Positions 9,635 through 22,327 of a stretch of 64,000 nt of DNA are shown one piece after another. The notes beneath the pieces were generated by a model that worked only from the letters and a program-made list of their open reading frames with translations, ran no database searches and was not told where the DNA came from. The position numbers and the translations under genes were made by a program. The stretch comes from Auanema rhodensis (taxonomy: Eukaryota; Nematoda; Chromadorea; Rhabditida; Rhabditidae): positions 806,001 through 870,000 of the forward strand of contig OZ059897.1 of NCBI GenBank assembly GCA_964057225.1, given 5' to 3'. How positions within the stretch are numbered: the stretch's first letter is position 1; every line of letters starts with the position of its first letter.

Positions 9635-11389
9635 GATTTTCACCCTGAAGAATTAATTTTTTCGTTGATTAACATTGTCCATCGTCTTTGCCTTGAAAAA
9701 AGGAATCTAAAAACATCTACTTTTTGTGAAATTATTTTGAAATTTTTTGGCAAAATTTTTGTCAAAATGTTTTTGGAAGCAATGTTGAGTGTACATGGAA
9801 ACTCAACATACACTAATGCATTATTTTTCAAACGATCATAACTAATTTTTGTATAGAGCGTTTCTCATTGTAGTATAGTGCATTCGATGCGGATTTTTAA
9901 GCTGCGTTGATCTGTGTTATCAGATTTGCGCTAGCTTAAAAATGAACCGAGATATCAACTGATATAAGTTCAAACTTATATCCTCGATTTTCACCCTGAA
10001 GAATTAATTTTTTCGTTGAATAACATTGTCCATCGTCTTCGCCTTGAAAAAAGAAATCTAAAAACATCTACTTTTAGTAAAATTATCTTGAAATTTTTCA
10101 GGAAAATTTTTGTCAAAATGTTTTTGGAAGCAATGTTGAGTGTACATGGAAACTCAACATACACTAATGCATAATTTTTTAAACAATCATAACTAATTTT
10201 TGTATTGAGCGTTTCTTAATGTATCATAGTGCATTCGATGCGGATTTTTAAGCTGCTTCGATCTGTGTTATCAGATTTGCGCTAGCTTAGAAATGCACCG
10301 AGATATCAACTGATATAAGTTCACACTGATATCCTCGATTTTCACCCTGAAGAATTAATTTTTTCGTTGAATAACATTGTCCATCGTCTTCGCCTTGAAA
10401 AAAGAAATGTAAAAACATCTACTTTTCGTAAAATTATCTTGAAATTTTTCAGGAAAATTTTTGTCAAAATGTTTTTGGAAGCAATGTTGAGTGTACATGG
10501 AAACTCAACATACACTAATGCATAATTTTTTAAACAATCATAACTAATTTTTGTATTGAGCGTTTCTTAATGTATTATAGTGCATTCGATGCGGATTTTT
10601 AAGCTGCGTTGATCTGTGTTATCAGATTTGAGTTAACTTAAAAATGCACCGAGATATCAACTGATATAAGTTCACACTTATATCCTCGATTTTCACCCTG
10701 AAGAATTGATTTTTTCGTTGATTAACATTGTCCATCGTCTTTGCCTTGAAAAAAGGAATCTAAAAACATCTACTTTTTGTGAAATTATTTTGAAATTTTT
10801 TGGCAAAATTTTTGTCAAAATGTTTTTGAAAGCAATGTTGAGTGTACATGGAAACTCAACATACACTAATGCAACATTTTTCAAACGATCATAACTAATT
10901 TTTGTATTGAGCGTTTCTTAATGTATTATAGTGCATTTGATGCGGATTTTTAAGCTGCTTCGATCTGTGTTATCAGATTTGCGCTAGCTTAGAAATGCAC
11001 CGAGATATCAACTGATATAAGTTCACACTTATATCCTCGATTTTCACCCTGAAGAATTAATTTTTTCGTTGAATAACATTGTCCATCGTCTTCGCCTTGA
11101 AAAAAGAAATGTAAAAACATCTACTTTTCGTAAAATTATCTTGAAATTTTTCAGGAAAATTTTTGTCAAAATGTTTTTGGAAGCAATGTTGAGTGTACAT
11201 GGAAACTCAACATACACTAATGCATAATTTTTTAAACAATCATAACTAATTTTTGTATTGAGCGTTTCTTAATGTATTATAGTGCATTCGATGCGGATTT
11301 TTAAGCTGCGTTGATCTGTGTTATCAGATTTGAGTTAACTTAAAAATGCACCGAGATATCAACTGATATAAGTTCAAACTTATATCCTC
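9635..11389 (+). repeat. Five-monomer HOR (1755 bp), copy 1
   Basis: A block of five distinct monomers repeated at offset 1755 bp by 11390-13144. The order is: GTATAGAGCG-preceding type with GATTAACATTG; AATGAACCGAG type with TTTTAGTAAAA; CACTGATATCC type with GAAATGTAAAAAC; GAAGAATTGATTTTTT type with TTGAAAGCAATG; and a GCATTTGATGCGG type with GCTTAGAAATG. Homology to copy 2 begins just after the CCTTG/CCTCG difference at 9634. Confidence 0.85.
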
Positions 11390-13144
11390 GATTTTCACCC
11401 TGAAGAATTAATTTTTTCGTTGATTAACATTGTCCATCGTCTTTGCCTTGAAAAAAGGAATCTAAAAACATCTACTTTTTGTGAAATTATTTTGAAATTT
11501 TTTGGCAAAATTTTTGTCAAAATGTTTTTGGAAGCAATGTTGAGTGTACATGGAAACTCAACATACACTAATGCATTATTTTTCAAACGATCATAACTAA
11601 TTTTTGTATAGAGCGTTTCTCATTGTAGTATAGTGCATTCGATGCGGATTTTTAAGCTGCGTTGATCTGTGTTATCAGATTTGCGCTAGCTTAAAAATGA
11701 ACCGAGATATCAACTGATATAAGTTCAAACTTATATCCTCGATTTTCACCCTGAAGAATTAATTTTTTCGTTGAATAACATTGTCCATCGTCTTCGCCTT
11801 GAAAAAAGAAATCTAAAAACATCTACTTTTAGTAAAATTATCTTGAAATTTTTCAGGAAAATTTTTGTCAAAATGTTTTTGGAAGCAATGTTGAGTGTAC
11901 ATGGAAACTCAACATACACTAATGCATAATTTTTTAAACAATCATAACTAATTTTTGTATTGAGCGTTTCTTAATGTATCATAGTGCATTCGATGCGGAT
12001 TTTTAAGCTGCTTCGATCTGTGTTATCAGATTTGCGCTAGCTTAGAAATGCACCGAGATATCAACTGATATAAGTTCACACTGATATCCTCGATTTTCAC
12101 CCTGAAGAATTAATTTTTTCGTTGAATAACATTGTCCATCGTCTTCGCCTTGAAAAAAGAAATGTAAAAACATCTACTTTTCGTAAAATTATCTTGAAAT
12201 TTTTCAGGAAAATTTTTGTCAAAATGTTTTTGGAAGCAATGTTGAGTGTACATGGAAACTCAACATACACTAATGCATAATTTTTTAAACAATCATAACT
12301 AATTTTTGTATTGAGCGTTTCTTAATGTATTATAGTGCATTCGATGCGGATTTTTAAGCTGCGTTGATCTGTGTTATCAGATTTGAGTTAACTTAAAAAT
12401 GCACCGAGATATCAACTGATATAAGTTCACACTTATATCCTCGATTTTCACCCTGAAGAATTGATTTTTTCGTTGATTAACATTGTCCATCGTCTTTGCC
12501 TTGAAAAAAGGAATCTAAAAACATCTACTTTTTGTGAAATTATTTTGAAATTTTTTGGCAAAATTTTTGTCAAAATGTTTTTGAAAGCAATGTTGAGTGT
12601 ACATGGAAACTCAACATACACTAATGCAACATTTTTCAAACGATCATAACTAATTTTTGTATTGAGCGTTTCTTAATGTATTATAGTGCATTTGATGCGG
12701 ATTTTTAAGCTGCTTCGATCTGTGTTATCAGATTTGCGCTAGCTTAGAAATGCACCGAGATATCAACTGATATAAGTTCACACTTATATCCTCGATTTTC
12801 ACCCTGAAGAATTAATTTTTTCGTTGAATAACATTGTCCATCGTCTTCGCCTTGAAAAAAGAAATGTAAAAACATCTACTTTTCGTAAAATTATCTTGAA
12901 ATTTTTCAGGAAAATTTTTGTCAAAATGTTTTTGGAAGCAATGTTGAGTGTACATGGAAACTCAACATACACTAATGCATAATTTTTTAAACAATCATAA
13001 CTAATTTTTGTATTGAGCGTTTCTTAATGTATTATAGTGCATTCGATGCGGATTTTTAAGCTGCGTTGATCTGTGTTATCAGATTTGAGTTAACTTAAAA
13101 ATGCACCGAGATATCAACTGATATAAGTTCAAACTTATATCCTC
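11390..13144 (+). repeat. Five-monomer HOR (1755 bp), copy 2
   Basis: Direct tandem repeat of 9635-11389. Monomer-specific markers recur at +1755, including the rare GCATTTGATG at 10932 and 12687. I saw almost no differences. The match continues to about 13178, where GAATAAC replaces GATTAAC. Confidence 0.85.
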
Positions 13145-13495
13145 GATTTTCACCCTGAAGAATTAATTTTTTCGTTGAATAACATTGTCCATCGTCTTCG
13201 CCTTGAAGAAAGAAATGTAAAAACATCTACTTTTCGTAAAATTATCTTGAAATTTTTCAGGAAAATTTTTGTCAAAATGTTTTTGGAAGCAATGTTGAGT
13301 GTACATGGAAACTCAACATACACTAATGCATAATTTTTTAAACAATCATAACTAATTTTTGTATTGAGCGTTTCTTAATGTATTATAGTGCATTCGATGC
13401 GGATTTTTAAGCTGCGTTGATCTGTGTTATCAGATTTGAGTTAACTTAAAAATGCACCGAGATATCAACTGATATAAGTTCACACTTATATCCTC
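13145..13495 (+). repeat. Extra monomer interrupting the five-monomer HOR
   Basis: A single 351-bp unit inserted between HOR copies 2 and 3, so the offset between those copies is 2106 bp (6 monomers) instead of 1755. It resembles the GAAATGTAAAAAC/TTTTCGTAAAA monomers of the HOR and has a private GAAGAAAGAAATG near 13205. Confidence 0.75.
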
Positions 13496-14955
13496 GATTT
13501 TCACCCTGAAGAATTGATTTTTTCGTTGATTAACATTGTCCATCGTCTTTGCCTTGAAAAAAGGAATCTAAAAACATCTACTTTTTGTGAAATTATTTTG
13601 AAATTTTTTGGCAAAATTTTTGTCAAAATGTTTTTGAAAGCAATGTTGAGTGTACATGGAAACTCAACATACACTAATGCATTATTTTTCAAACGATCAT
13701 AACTAATTTTTGTATAGAGCGTTTCTCATTGTAGTATAGTGCATTCGATGCGGATTTTTAAGCTGCGTTGATCTGTGTTATCAGATTTGCGCTAGCTTAA
13801 AAATGAACCGAGATATCAACTGATATAAGTTCAAACTTATATCCTCGATTTTCACCCTGAAGAATTAATTTTTTCGTTGAATAACATTGTCCATCGTCTT
13901 CGCCTTGAAAAAAGAAATCTAAAAACATCTACTTTTAGTAAAATTATCTTGAAATTTTTCAGGAAAATTTTTGTCAAAATGTTTTTGGAAGCAATGTTGA
14001 GTGTACATGGAAACTCAACATACACTAATGCATAATTTTTTAAACAATCATAACTAATTTTTGTATTGAGCGTTTCTTAATGTATCATAGTGCATTCGAT
14101 GCGGATTTTTAAGCTGCTTCGATCTGTGTTATCAGATTTGCGCTAGCTTAGAAATGCACCGAGATATCAACTGATATAAGTTCACACTGATATCCTCGAT
14201 TTTCACCCTGAAGAATTAATTTTTTCGTTGAATAACATTGTCCATCGTCTTCGCCTTGAAAAAAGAAATGTAAAAACATCTACTTTTCGTAAAATTATCT
14301 TGAAATTTTTCAGGAAAATTTTTGTCAAAATGTTTTTGGAAGCAATGTTGAGTGTACATGGAAACTCAACATACACTAATGCATAATTTTTTAAACAATC
14401 ATAACTAATTTTTGTATTGAGCGTTTCTTAATGTATTATAGTGCATTCGATGCGGATTTTTAAGCTGCGTTGATCTGTGTTATCAGATTTGAGTTAACTT
14501 AAAAATGCACCGAGATATCAACTGATATAAGTTCACACTTATATCCTCGATTTTCACCCTGAAGAATTGATTTTTTCGTTGATTAACATTGTCCATCGTC
14601 TTTGCCTTGAAAAAAGGAATCTAAAAACATCTACTTTTTGTGAAATTATTTTGAAATTTTTTGGCAAAATTTTTGTCAAAATCTTTTTGAAAGCAATGTT
14701 GAGTGTACATGGAAACTCAACATACACTAATTCAACATTTTTCAAACGATCATAACTAATTTTTGTATTGAGCGTTTCTTAATGTATTATAGTGCATTCG
14801 ATGCGGATTTTTAAGCTGCTTCGATCTGTGTTATCAGATTTGCGCTAGCTTAGAAATGCACCGAGATATCAACTGATATAAGTTCACACTTATATCCTCG
14901 ATTTTCACCCTGAAGAATTAATTTTTTCGTTGAATAACATTGTCCATCGTCTTCG
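13496..14955 (+). repeat. Five-monomer HOR, copy 3 (partial)
   Basis: Four monomers and part of the fifth match copy 2 at offset 2106. The first monomer is chimeric: up to about 13650 it carries GAATTGATTTTTT and TTGAAAGCAATG of the fourth HOR member, then GCATTATTTTTCAAACG of the first member. In the fifth monomer the match ends near 14955, where GGAATTTAAAAAC-type sequence takes over. Private changes are AAAATCTTTTTG (about 14681) and CTAATTCAAC (about 14728). Confidence 0.75.
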
Positions 14956-15752
14956 CCTTGAAAAAAGGAATTTAAAAACATCTACTTTTCGTGAAATTAT
15001 TTTGAAATTTTTCGGGAAAATTTTTGTCAAAATGTTTTTGGAAGCAATGTTGAGCGTACATGGAAACTCAACATACACTAATGCATCATTTTTCAAACGA
15101 TCATAACTAATTTTTGTATTGAGCGTTTCTTAATGTATTATAGTGCATTCGATGCGGATTTTTAAGCTGCGTCGATCTGTGTTATCAGATTTGAGTTAGC
15201 TTAAAAATGCACCGAGATATCAACTGATATAAGTTCACACTTATATCCTCGATTTTCACCCTGAAGAATTAATTTTTTCGTTGAATAACATTGTCCATCG
15301 TCTTCGCCTTGAAAAAAGAAATCTAAAAACATCTACTTTTTGTCAAAATGTTTTTGAAAGCAATGTTGAGTGTACATGGAAACTCAACATACACTAATGC
15401 ATCATTTTTAAAACGATCATAACTAATTTTTGTATTGAGCGTTTCTTAATGTATTATAGTGCATTCGATGCGGATTTTTAAGCTGCTTCGATCTGTGTTA
15501 TCAGATTTGCGCTAGCTTAAAAATGCACCGAGATATCAACTGATATAAGTTCACACTTATATCCTCGATTTTCACCCTGAAGAATTAATTTTTTCGTTGA
15601 TTAACATTGTCCATCGTCTTTGCCTTGAAAAAAGGAATCTGAAAACATCTACTTTTTGTGAAATTATTTTGAAATTTTTTGGCAAAATTTTTGTCAAAAT
15701 GTTTTTGAAAGCAATGTTGAGTGTACATGGAAACTCAACATACACTAATGCA
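13940..15752 (+). repeat. Block E, copy 1 (offset 2773)
   Basis: About 1.8 kb that recurs at 16713-18525. The offset of 2773 bp equals seven full monomers plus one 316-bp monomer. The block includes the first short monomer (15097-15412) and the rare GGAATCTGAAAAC near 15640, shared at about 18412. Three base differences were seen: AATCTTTTTG, ATTCAAC and, in copy 2, CATGGGAAC. Confidence 0.8.
15097..15412 (+). repeat. Short 316-bp monomer (35-bp deletion), copy 1
   Basis: The unit lacks 35 bp between two TTTTTGT direct repeats: CTACTTTTTGT is joined straight to CAAAATG at about 15343. In full-length units 28 bp plus one TTTTTGT lie between, which gives exactly 35. This is the signature of slippage or repair between 7-bp microhomologies. 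Confidence 0.9.
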
Positions 15753-16712
15753 ACATTTTTCAAACGATCATAACTAATTTTTGTATTGAGCGTTTCTTTA
15801 TGTATTATAGTGCATTCGATGCGGATTTTTAAGCTGCGTCGATCTGTGTTATCAGATTTGAGTTAGCTTAAAAATGCACCGAGATATCAACTGATATAAG
15901 TTCACACTTATATCCTCGATTTTCACCCTGAAGAATTAATTTTTTCGTTGATTAACATTGTCCATCGTCTTTGCCTTGAAAAAAGGAATCTAAAAACATC
16001 TACTTTTTGTGAAATTATTTTGAAATTTTTTGGCAAAATTTTTGTCAAAATGTTTTTGAAAGCAATGTTGAGTGTACATGGAAACTCAACATACACTAAT
16101 GCAACATTTTTCAAACGATCATAACTAATTTTTGTATTGAGCGTTTCTGAATGTATTATAGTGCATTCGATGCGGATTTTTAAGCTGCTTCGATCTGTGT
16201 TATCAGATTTGCGCTAGCTTAAAAATGCACCGAGATATCAACTGATATAGGTTCACACTTATATCCTCGATTTTCACCCTGAAGAATTAATTTTTTCGTT
16301 GATTAACATTGTCCATCGTCTTTGCCTTGAAAAAAGGAATCTAAAAACATCTACTTTTTGTGAAATTATTTTGAAATTTTTTGGCAAAATTTTTGTCAAA
16401 ATGTTTTTGAAAGCAATGTTGAGTGTACATGGAAACTCAACATACACTAATGCAACATTTTTCAAACGATCATAACTAATTTTTGTATTGAGCGTTTCTG
16501 AATGTATTATAGTGCATTCGATGCGGATTTTTAAGCTGCTTCGATCTGTGTTATCAGATTTGCGCTAGCTTAAAAATGCACCGAGATATCAACTGATATA
16601 AGTTCACACTTATATCCTCGATTTTCACCCTGAAGAATTAATTTTTTCGTTGAATAACATTGTCCATCGTCTTCGCCTTGAAAAAAGAAATGTAAAAACA
16701 TCTACTTTTCGT
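15753..16712 (+). repeat. Run of near-identical monomers
   Basis: Units 15764-16114 and 16115-16465 are adjacent copies of one monomer type with GATTAACATTG, TTTTTTGGCAAAA, TTGAAAGCAATG and GCAACATTTTTC. They are followed by a front with GCGTTTCTGAATG. This looks like local single-monomer amplification. A private GATATAGGTTC occurs near 16244. Confidence 0.75.
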
Positions 16713-18525
16713 AAAATTATCTTGAAATTTTTCAGGAAAATTTTTGTCAAAATGTTTTTGGAAGCAATGTTGAGTGTACATGGAAACTCAACATACACTA
16801 ATGCATAATTTTTTAAACAATCATAACTAATTTTTGTATTGAGCGTTTCTTAATGTATCATAGTGCATTCGATGCGGATTTTTAAGCTGCTTCGATCTGT
16901 GTTATCAGATTTGCGCTAGCTTAGAAATGCACCGAGATATCAACTGATATAAGTTCACACTGATATCCTCGATTTTCACCCTGAAGAATTAATTTTTTCG
17001 TTGAATAACATTGTCCATCGTCTTCGCCTTGAAAAAAGAAATGTAAAAACATCTACTTTTCGTAAAATTATCTTGAAATTTTTCAGGAAAATTTTTGTCA
17101 AAATGTTTTTGGAAGCAATGTTGAGTGTACATGGAAACTCAACATACACTAATGCATAATTTTTTAAACAATCATAACTAATTTTTGTATTGAGCGTTTC
17201 TTAATGTATTATAGTGCATTCGATGCGGATTTTTAAGCTGCGTTGATCTGTGTTATCAGATTTGAGTTAACTTAAAAATGCACCGAGATATCAACTGATA
17301 TAAGTTCACACTTATATCCTCGATTTTCACCCTGAAGAATTGATTTTTTCGTTGATTAACATTGTCCATCGTCTTTGCCTTGAAAAAAGGAATCTAAAAA
17401 CATCTACTTTTTGTGAAATTATTTTGAAATTTTTTGGCAAAATTTTTGTCAAAATGTTTTTGAAAGCAATGTTGAGTGTACATGGAAACTCAACATACAC
17501 TAATGCAACATTTTTCAAACGATCATAACTAATTTTTGTATTGAGCGTTTCTTAATGTATTATAGTGCATTCGATGCGGATTTTTAAGCTGCTTCGATCT
17601 GTGTTATCAGATTTGCGCTAGCTTAGAAATGCACCGAGATATCAACTGATATAAGTTCACACTTATATCCTCGATTTTCACCCTGAAGAATTAATTTTTT
17701 CGTTGAATAACATTGTCCATCGTCTTCGCCTTGAAAAAAGGAATTTAAAAACATCTACTTTTCGTGAAATTATTTTGAAATTTTTCGGGAAAATTTTTGT
17801 CAAAATGTTTTTGGAAGCAATGTTGAGCGTACATGGGAACTCAACATACACTAATGCATCATTTTTCAAACGATCATAACTAATTTTTGTATTGAGCGTT
17901 TCTTAATGTATTATAGTGCATTCGATGCGGATTTTTAAGCTGCGTCGATCTGTGTTATCAGATTTGAGTTAGCTTAAAAATGCACCGAGATATCAACTGA
18001 TATAAGTTCACACTTATATCCTCGATTTTCACCCTGAAGAATTAATTTTTTCGTTGAATAACATTGTCCATCGTCTTCGCCTTGAAAAAAGAAATCTAAA
18101 AACATCTACTTTTTGTCAAAATGTTTTTGAAAGCAATGTTGAGTGTACATGGAAACTCAACATACACTAATGCATCATTTTTAAAACGATCATAACTAAT
18201 TTTTGTATTGAGCGTTTCTTAATGTATTATAGTGCATTCGATGCGGATTTTTAAGCTGCTTCGATCTGTGTTATCAGATTTGCGCTAGCTTAAAAATGCA
18301 CCGAGATATCAACTGATATAAGTTCACACTTATATCCTCGATTTTCACCCTGAAGAATTAATTTTTTCGTTGATTAACATTGTCCATCGTCTTTGCCTTG
18401 AAAAAAGGAATCTGAAAACATCTACTTTTTGTGAAATTATTTTGAAATTTTTTGGCAAAATTTTTGTCAAAATGTTTTTGAAAGCAATGTTGAGTGTACA
18501 TGGAAACTCAACATACACTAATGCA
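16713..18525 (+). repeat. Block E, copy 2 (offset 2773)
   Basis: Second copy of 13940-15752, including a short monomer at 17870-18185. It enters after TACTTTT in the variable zone (TTTTCGT against TTTTAGT in copy 1) and leaves at GCAT/GCAA near 18525. Confidence 0.8.
17870..18185 (+). repeat. Short 316-bp monomer, copy 2
   Basis: Same deletion junction as the unit at 15097-15412, carried along in the block E duplication (+2773). Confidence 0.9.
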
Positions 18526-18887
18526 TAATTTTTTAAACAATCATAACTAATTTTTGTATTGAGCGTTTCTTAATGTATTATAGTGCATTCGATGCGGATT
18601 TTTAAGCTGCTTCGATCTGTGTTATCAGATTTGCGCTAGCTTAGAAATGCACCGAGATATCAACTGATATAAGTTCACACTTATATCCTCGATTTTCACC
18701 CTGAAGAATTAATTTTTTCGTTGAATAACATTGTCCATCGTCTTCGCCTTGAAAAAAGGAATTTAAAAACATCTACTTTTTGTGAAATTATTTTGAAATT
18801 TTTCGGGAAAATTTTTGTCAAAATGTTTTTGGAAGCAATGTTGAGTGTACATGGAAACTCAACATACACTAATGCATCATTTTTCAA

Positions 18888-19203
18888 ACGATCATAACTA
18901 ATTTTTGTATTGAGCGTTTTTTAATGTATTATAGTGCATTCGATACGGATTTTTAAGCTGCTTCGATCTGTGTTATCAGATTTGCGCTAGCAAAGAAATG
19001 CACCGAGATATCAACTGATATATGTTCACACTTATATCCTCGATTTTCACCCTGAAGAATTAATTTTTTCGTTGAATAACAATGTCCATCGTCTTCGCCT
19101 TGAAAAAAGAAATCTAAAAACATCTACTTTTTGTCAAAATGTTTTTGAAAGCAATGTTGAGTGTACATGGAAACTCAACATACACTAATGCATCATTTTT
19201 CAA
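18888..19203 (+). repeat. Short 316-bp monomer, copy 3
   Basis: Same junction, but here the front half is the ATACGG/AGCAAAG/ATATATG subfamily. The deletion allele has therefore been recombined onto a second background. Confidence 0.9.
18918..19025 (+). repeat. ATACGG/AGCAAAG/ATATATG subfamily front (first of eight)
   Basis: A linked set of changes: TTCGATACGG (for GATGCGG), GCTAGCAAAG (for GCTAGCTTAG) and TGATATATGTTC (for TGATATAAGTTC). The set recurs near 22040-22148, 23408-23516, 24077-24185, 25096-25203, 29270-29371, 31725-31832 and 34147-34256. The changes remove base pairs from two of the dyads described here (the arms AGCTTAAAAAT and GATATAAG). Confidence 0.82.
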
Positions 19204-19905
19204 ACGATCATAACTAATTTTTGTATTGAGCGTTTCTTTATGTATTATAGTGCATTCGATGCGGATTTTTAAGCTGCGTCGATCTGTGTTATCAGATTTG
19301 AGTTAGCTTAAAAATGCACCGAGATATCAACTGATATAAGTTCACACTTATATCCTCGATTTTCACCCTGAAGAATTAATTTTTTCGTTGATTAACATTG
19401 TCCATCGTCTTTGCCTTGAAAAAAGGAATCTAAAAACATCTACTTTTTGTGAAATTATTTTGAAATTTTTTGGCAAAATTTTTGTCAAAATGTTTTTGAA
19501 AGCAATGTTGAGTGTACATGGAAACTCAACATACACTAATGCATCATTTTTAAAACGATCATAACTAATTTTTGTATTGGGCGTTTCTTTATGTATTATA
19601 GTGCATTCGATGCGGATTTTTAAGCTGCGTCGATCTGTGTTATCAGATTTGAGTTAGCTTAAAAATGCACCGAGATATCAACTGATATAAGTTCACACTT
19701 ATATCCTCGATTTTCACCCTGAAGAATTAATTTTTTCGTTGATTAACATTGTCCATCGTCTTTGCCTTGAAAAAAGGAATCTAAAAACATCTACTTTTTG
19801 TGAAATTATTTTGAAATTTTTTGGCAAAATTTTTGTCAAAATGTTTTTGAAAGCAATGTTGAGTGTACATGGAAACTCAACATACACTAATGCAACATTT
19901 TTCAA

Positions 19906-21670
19906 ACGATCATAACTAATTTTTGTATTGAGCGTTTCTTAATGTATCATAGTGCATTCGATGCGGATTTTTAAGCTGCGTCGATCTGTGTTATCAGATT
20001 TGAGTTAGCTTAAAAATGCACCGAGATATCAACTGATATAAGTTCACACTTATATCCTCGATTTTCACCCTGAAGAAATGATTTTTTCGTTGAATAACAT
20101 TGTCCATCGTCTTCGCCTTGAAAAAAGAAATCTAAAAACATCTACTTTTGGTAAAATTATTTTGAAATTTTTCAGGAAAATTTTTGTCAAAATGTTTTTG
20201 GAATCAATGTTGAGTGTACATGGAAACTCAACATACACTAATGCAACATTTTTCAAACGATCATAACTAATTTTTGTATTGTGCGTTTCTTAATGTATCA
20301 TAGTGCATTCGATGCGGATTTTTAAGCTGCGTCGATCTGTGTTATCAGATTTGAGTTAGCTTAAAAATGCACCGAGATATCAACTGATATAAGTTCACAC
20401 TTATATCCTCGATTTTCACCCTGAAGAAATGATTTTTTCGTTGAATAACATTGTCCATCGTCTTCGCCTTGAAAAAAGAAATCTAAAAACATCTACTTTT
20501 AGTAAAATTATCTTGAAATTTTTCAGGAAAATTTTTGTCAAAATGTTTTTGGAAGCAATGTTGAGCGTACATGGAAACTCAACATACACTAATGCATAAT
20601 TTTTTAAACAATCATAACTAATTTTTGTATTGAGCGTTTCTTAATGTATCATACTGCATTCGATGCGGATTTTTAAGCTGCGTCGATCTGTGTTATCAGA
20701 TTTGAGTTAGCTTAAAAATGCACCGAGATATCAACTGATATAAGTTCACACTTATATCCTCGATTTTCACCCTGAAGAAATGATTTTTTCGTTGAATAAC
20801 ATTGTCCATCGTCTTCGCCTTGAAAAAAGAAATCTAAAAACATCTACTTTTGGTAAAATTATTTTGAAATTTTTCAGGAAAATTTTTGTCAAAATGTTTT
20901 TGGAATCAATGTTGAGTGTACATGGAAACTCAACATACACTAATGCAACATTTTTCAAACGATCATAACTAATTTTTGTATTGTGCGTTTCTTAATGTAT
21001 TATAGTGCATTCGATGCGGATTTTTAAGCTGCTTCGATCTGTGTTATCAGATTTGCGCTAGCTTAAAAATGAACCGAGATATCAACTGATATAAGTTCAC
21101 ACTTATATCCTCGATTTTCACCCTGAAGAATTAATTTTTTCGTTGAATAACATTGTCCATCGTCTTCGCCTTGAAAAAAGAAATCTAAAAACATCTACTT
21201 TTGGTAAAATTATTTTGAAATTTTTCAGGAAAATTTTTGTCAAAATGTTTTTGGAAGCAATGTTGAGTGTACATGGAAACTCAACATACACTAATGCATA
21301 ATTTTTTAAACAATCATAACTAATTTTTGTATTGAGCGTTTCTTAATGTATCATAGTGCATTCGATGCGGATTTTTAAGCTGCTTCGATCTGTGTTATCA
21401 GATTTGAGTTAGCTTAAAAATGCACCGAGATATCAACTGATATAAGTTCACACTTATATCCTCGATTTTCACCCTGAAGAAATGATTTTTTCGTTGAATA
21501 ACATTGTCCATCGTCTTCGCCTTGAAAAAAGAAATCTAAAAACATCTACTTTTAGTAAAATTATCTTGAAATTTTTCAGGAAAATTTTTGTCAAAATGTT
21601 TTTGGAATCAATGTTGAGTGTACATGGAAACTCAACATACACTAATGCAACATTTTTCAAACGATCATAA
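19906..21670 (+). repeat. Two-monomer HOR (702 bp)
   Basis: Units ending at 20256, 20958 and 21660 are alike and spaced 702 bp apart. They share GAAGAAATGATTTTTT, GGAATCAATG and GCAACATTTTTCAAACG, and each is followed by a unit whose front has the private TTGTGCG (about 20280, 20982, 21684) in place of TTGAGCG. The alternating partners at 20257-20607 and 20959-21309 end with GCATAATTTTTTAAACA. About two and a half dimer copies are present. Confidence 0.8.
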
Positions 21671-22011
21671 CTAATTTTTGTATTGTGCGTTTCTTAATGT
21701 ATTATAGTGCATTCGATGCGGATTTTTAAGCTGCTTCGATCTGTGTTATCAGATTTGCGCTAGCTTAGAAATGCACCGAGATATCAACTGATATAAGTTC
21801 ACACTTATATCCTCGATTTTCACCCTGAAGAATTAATTTTTTCGTTGAATAACATTGTCCATCGTCTTCGCCTTGAAAAAAGGAATTTAAAAACATCTAC
21901 TTTTTGTGAAATTATTTTGAAATTTTTCGGGAAAATTTTTGTCAAAATGTTTTTGGAAGCAATGTTGAGTGTACATGGAAACTCAACATACACTAATGCA
22001 TCATTTTTCAA

Positions 22012-22327
22012 ACGATCATAACTAATTTTTGTATTGAGCGTTTTTTAATGTATTATAGTGCATTCGATACGGATTTTTAAGCTGCTTCGATCTGTGTTAT
22101 CAGATTTGCGCTAGCAAAGAAATGCACCGAGATATCAACTGATATATGTTCACACTTATATCCTCGATTTTCACCCTGAAGAATTAATTTTTTCGTTGAA
22201 TAACAATGTCCATCGTCTTCGCCTTGAAAAAAGAAATCTAAAAACATCTACTTTTTGTCAAAATGTTTTTGAAAGCAATGTTGAGTGTACATGGAAACTC
22301 AACATACACTAATGCATCATTTTTCAA
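22012..22327 (+). repeat. Short 316-bp monomer, copy 4
   Basis: Same junction on the ATACGG/AGCAAAG front, 3124 bp downstream of copy 3. Confidence 0.9.

Larger units (their letters stand above)
18526..19905 (+). repeat. Mosaic satellite with ATACGG/AGCAAAG subfamily
   Basis: Four monomers: one GGAATTTAAAAAC type (18537-18887), one short monomer (18888-19203) whose front is the ATACGG/AGCAAAG/ATATATG subfamily, then two GATTAACATTG types. About 18526-19090 recurs at 24704-25268 (offset 6178). Parts also recur at offsets 3124 and 5160. GTATTGGGCG near 19578 is private. Confidence 0.7.

Noticed and set aside
20078-20266. Plus-strand open frames of about 62 codons in some monomers (e.g. also 9302-9490, 12461-12649)
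   Set aside because: They lie opposite the minus-strand frame, start at TTG in most copies and at ATG only in GAAGAAATG variants, and are absent from most units. They are a by-product of repeat sequence, not a gene.
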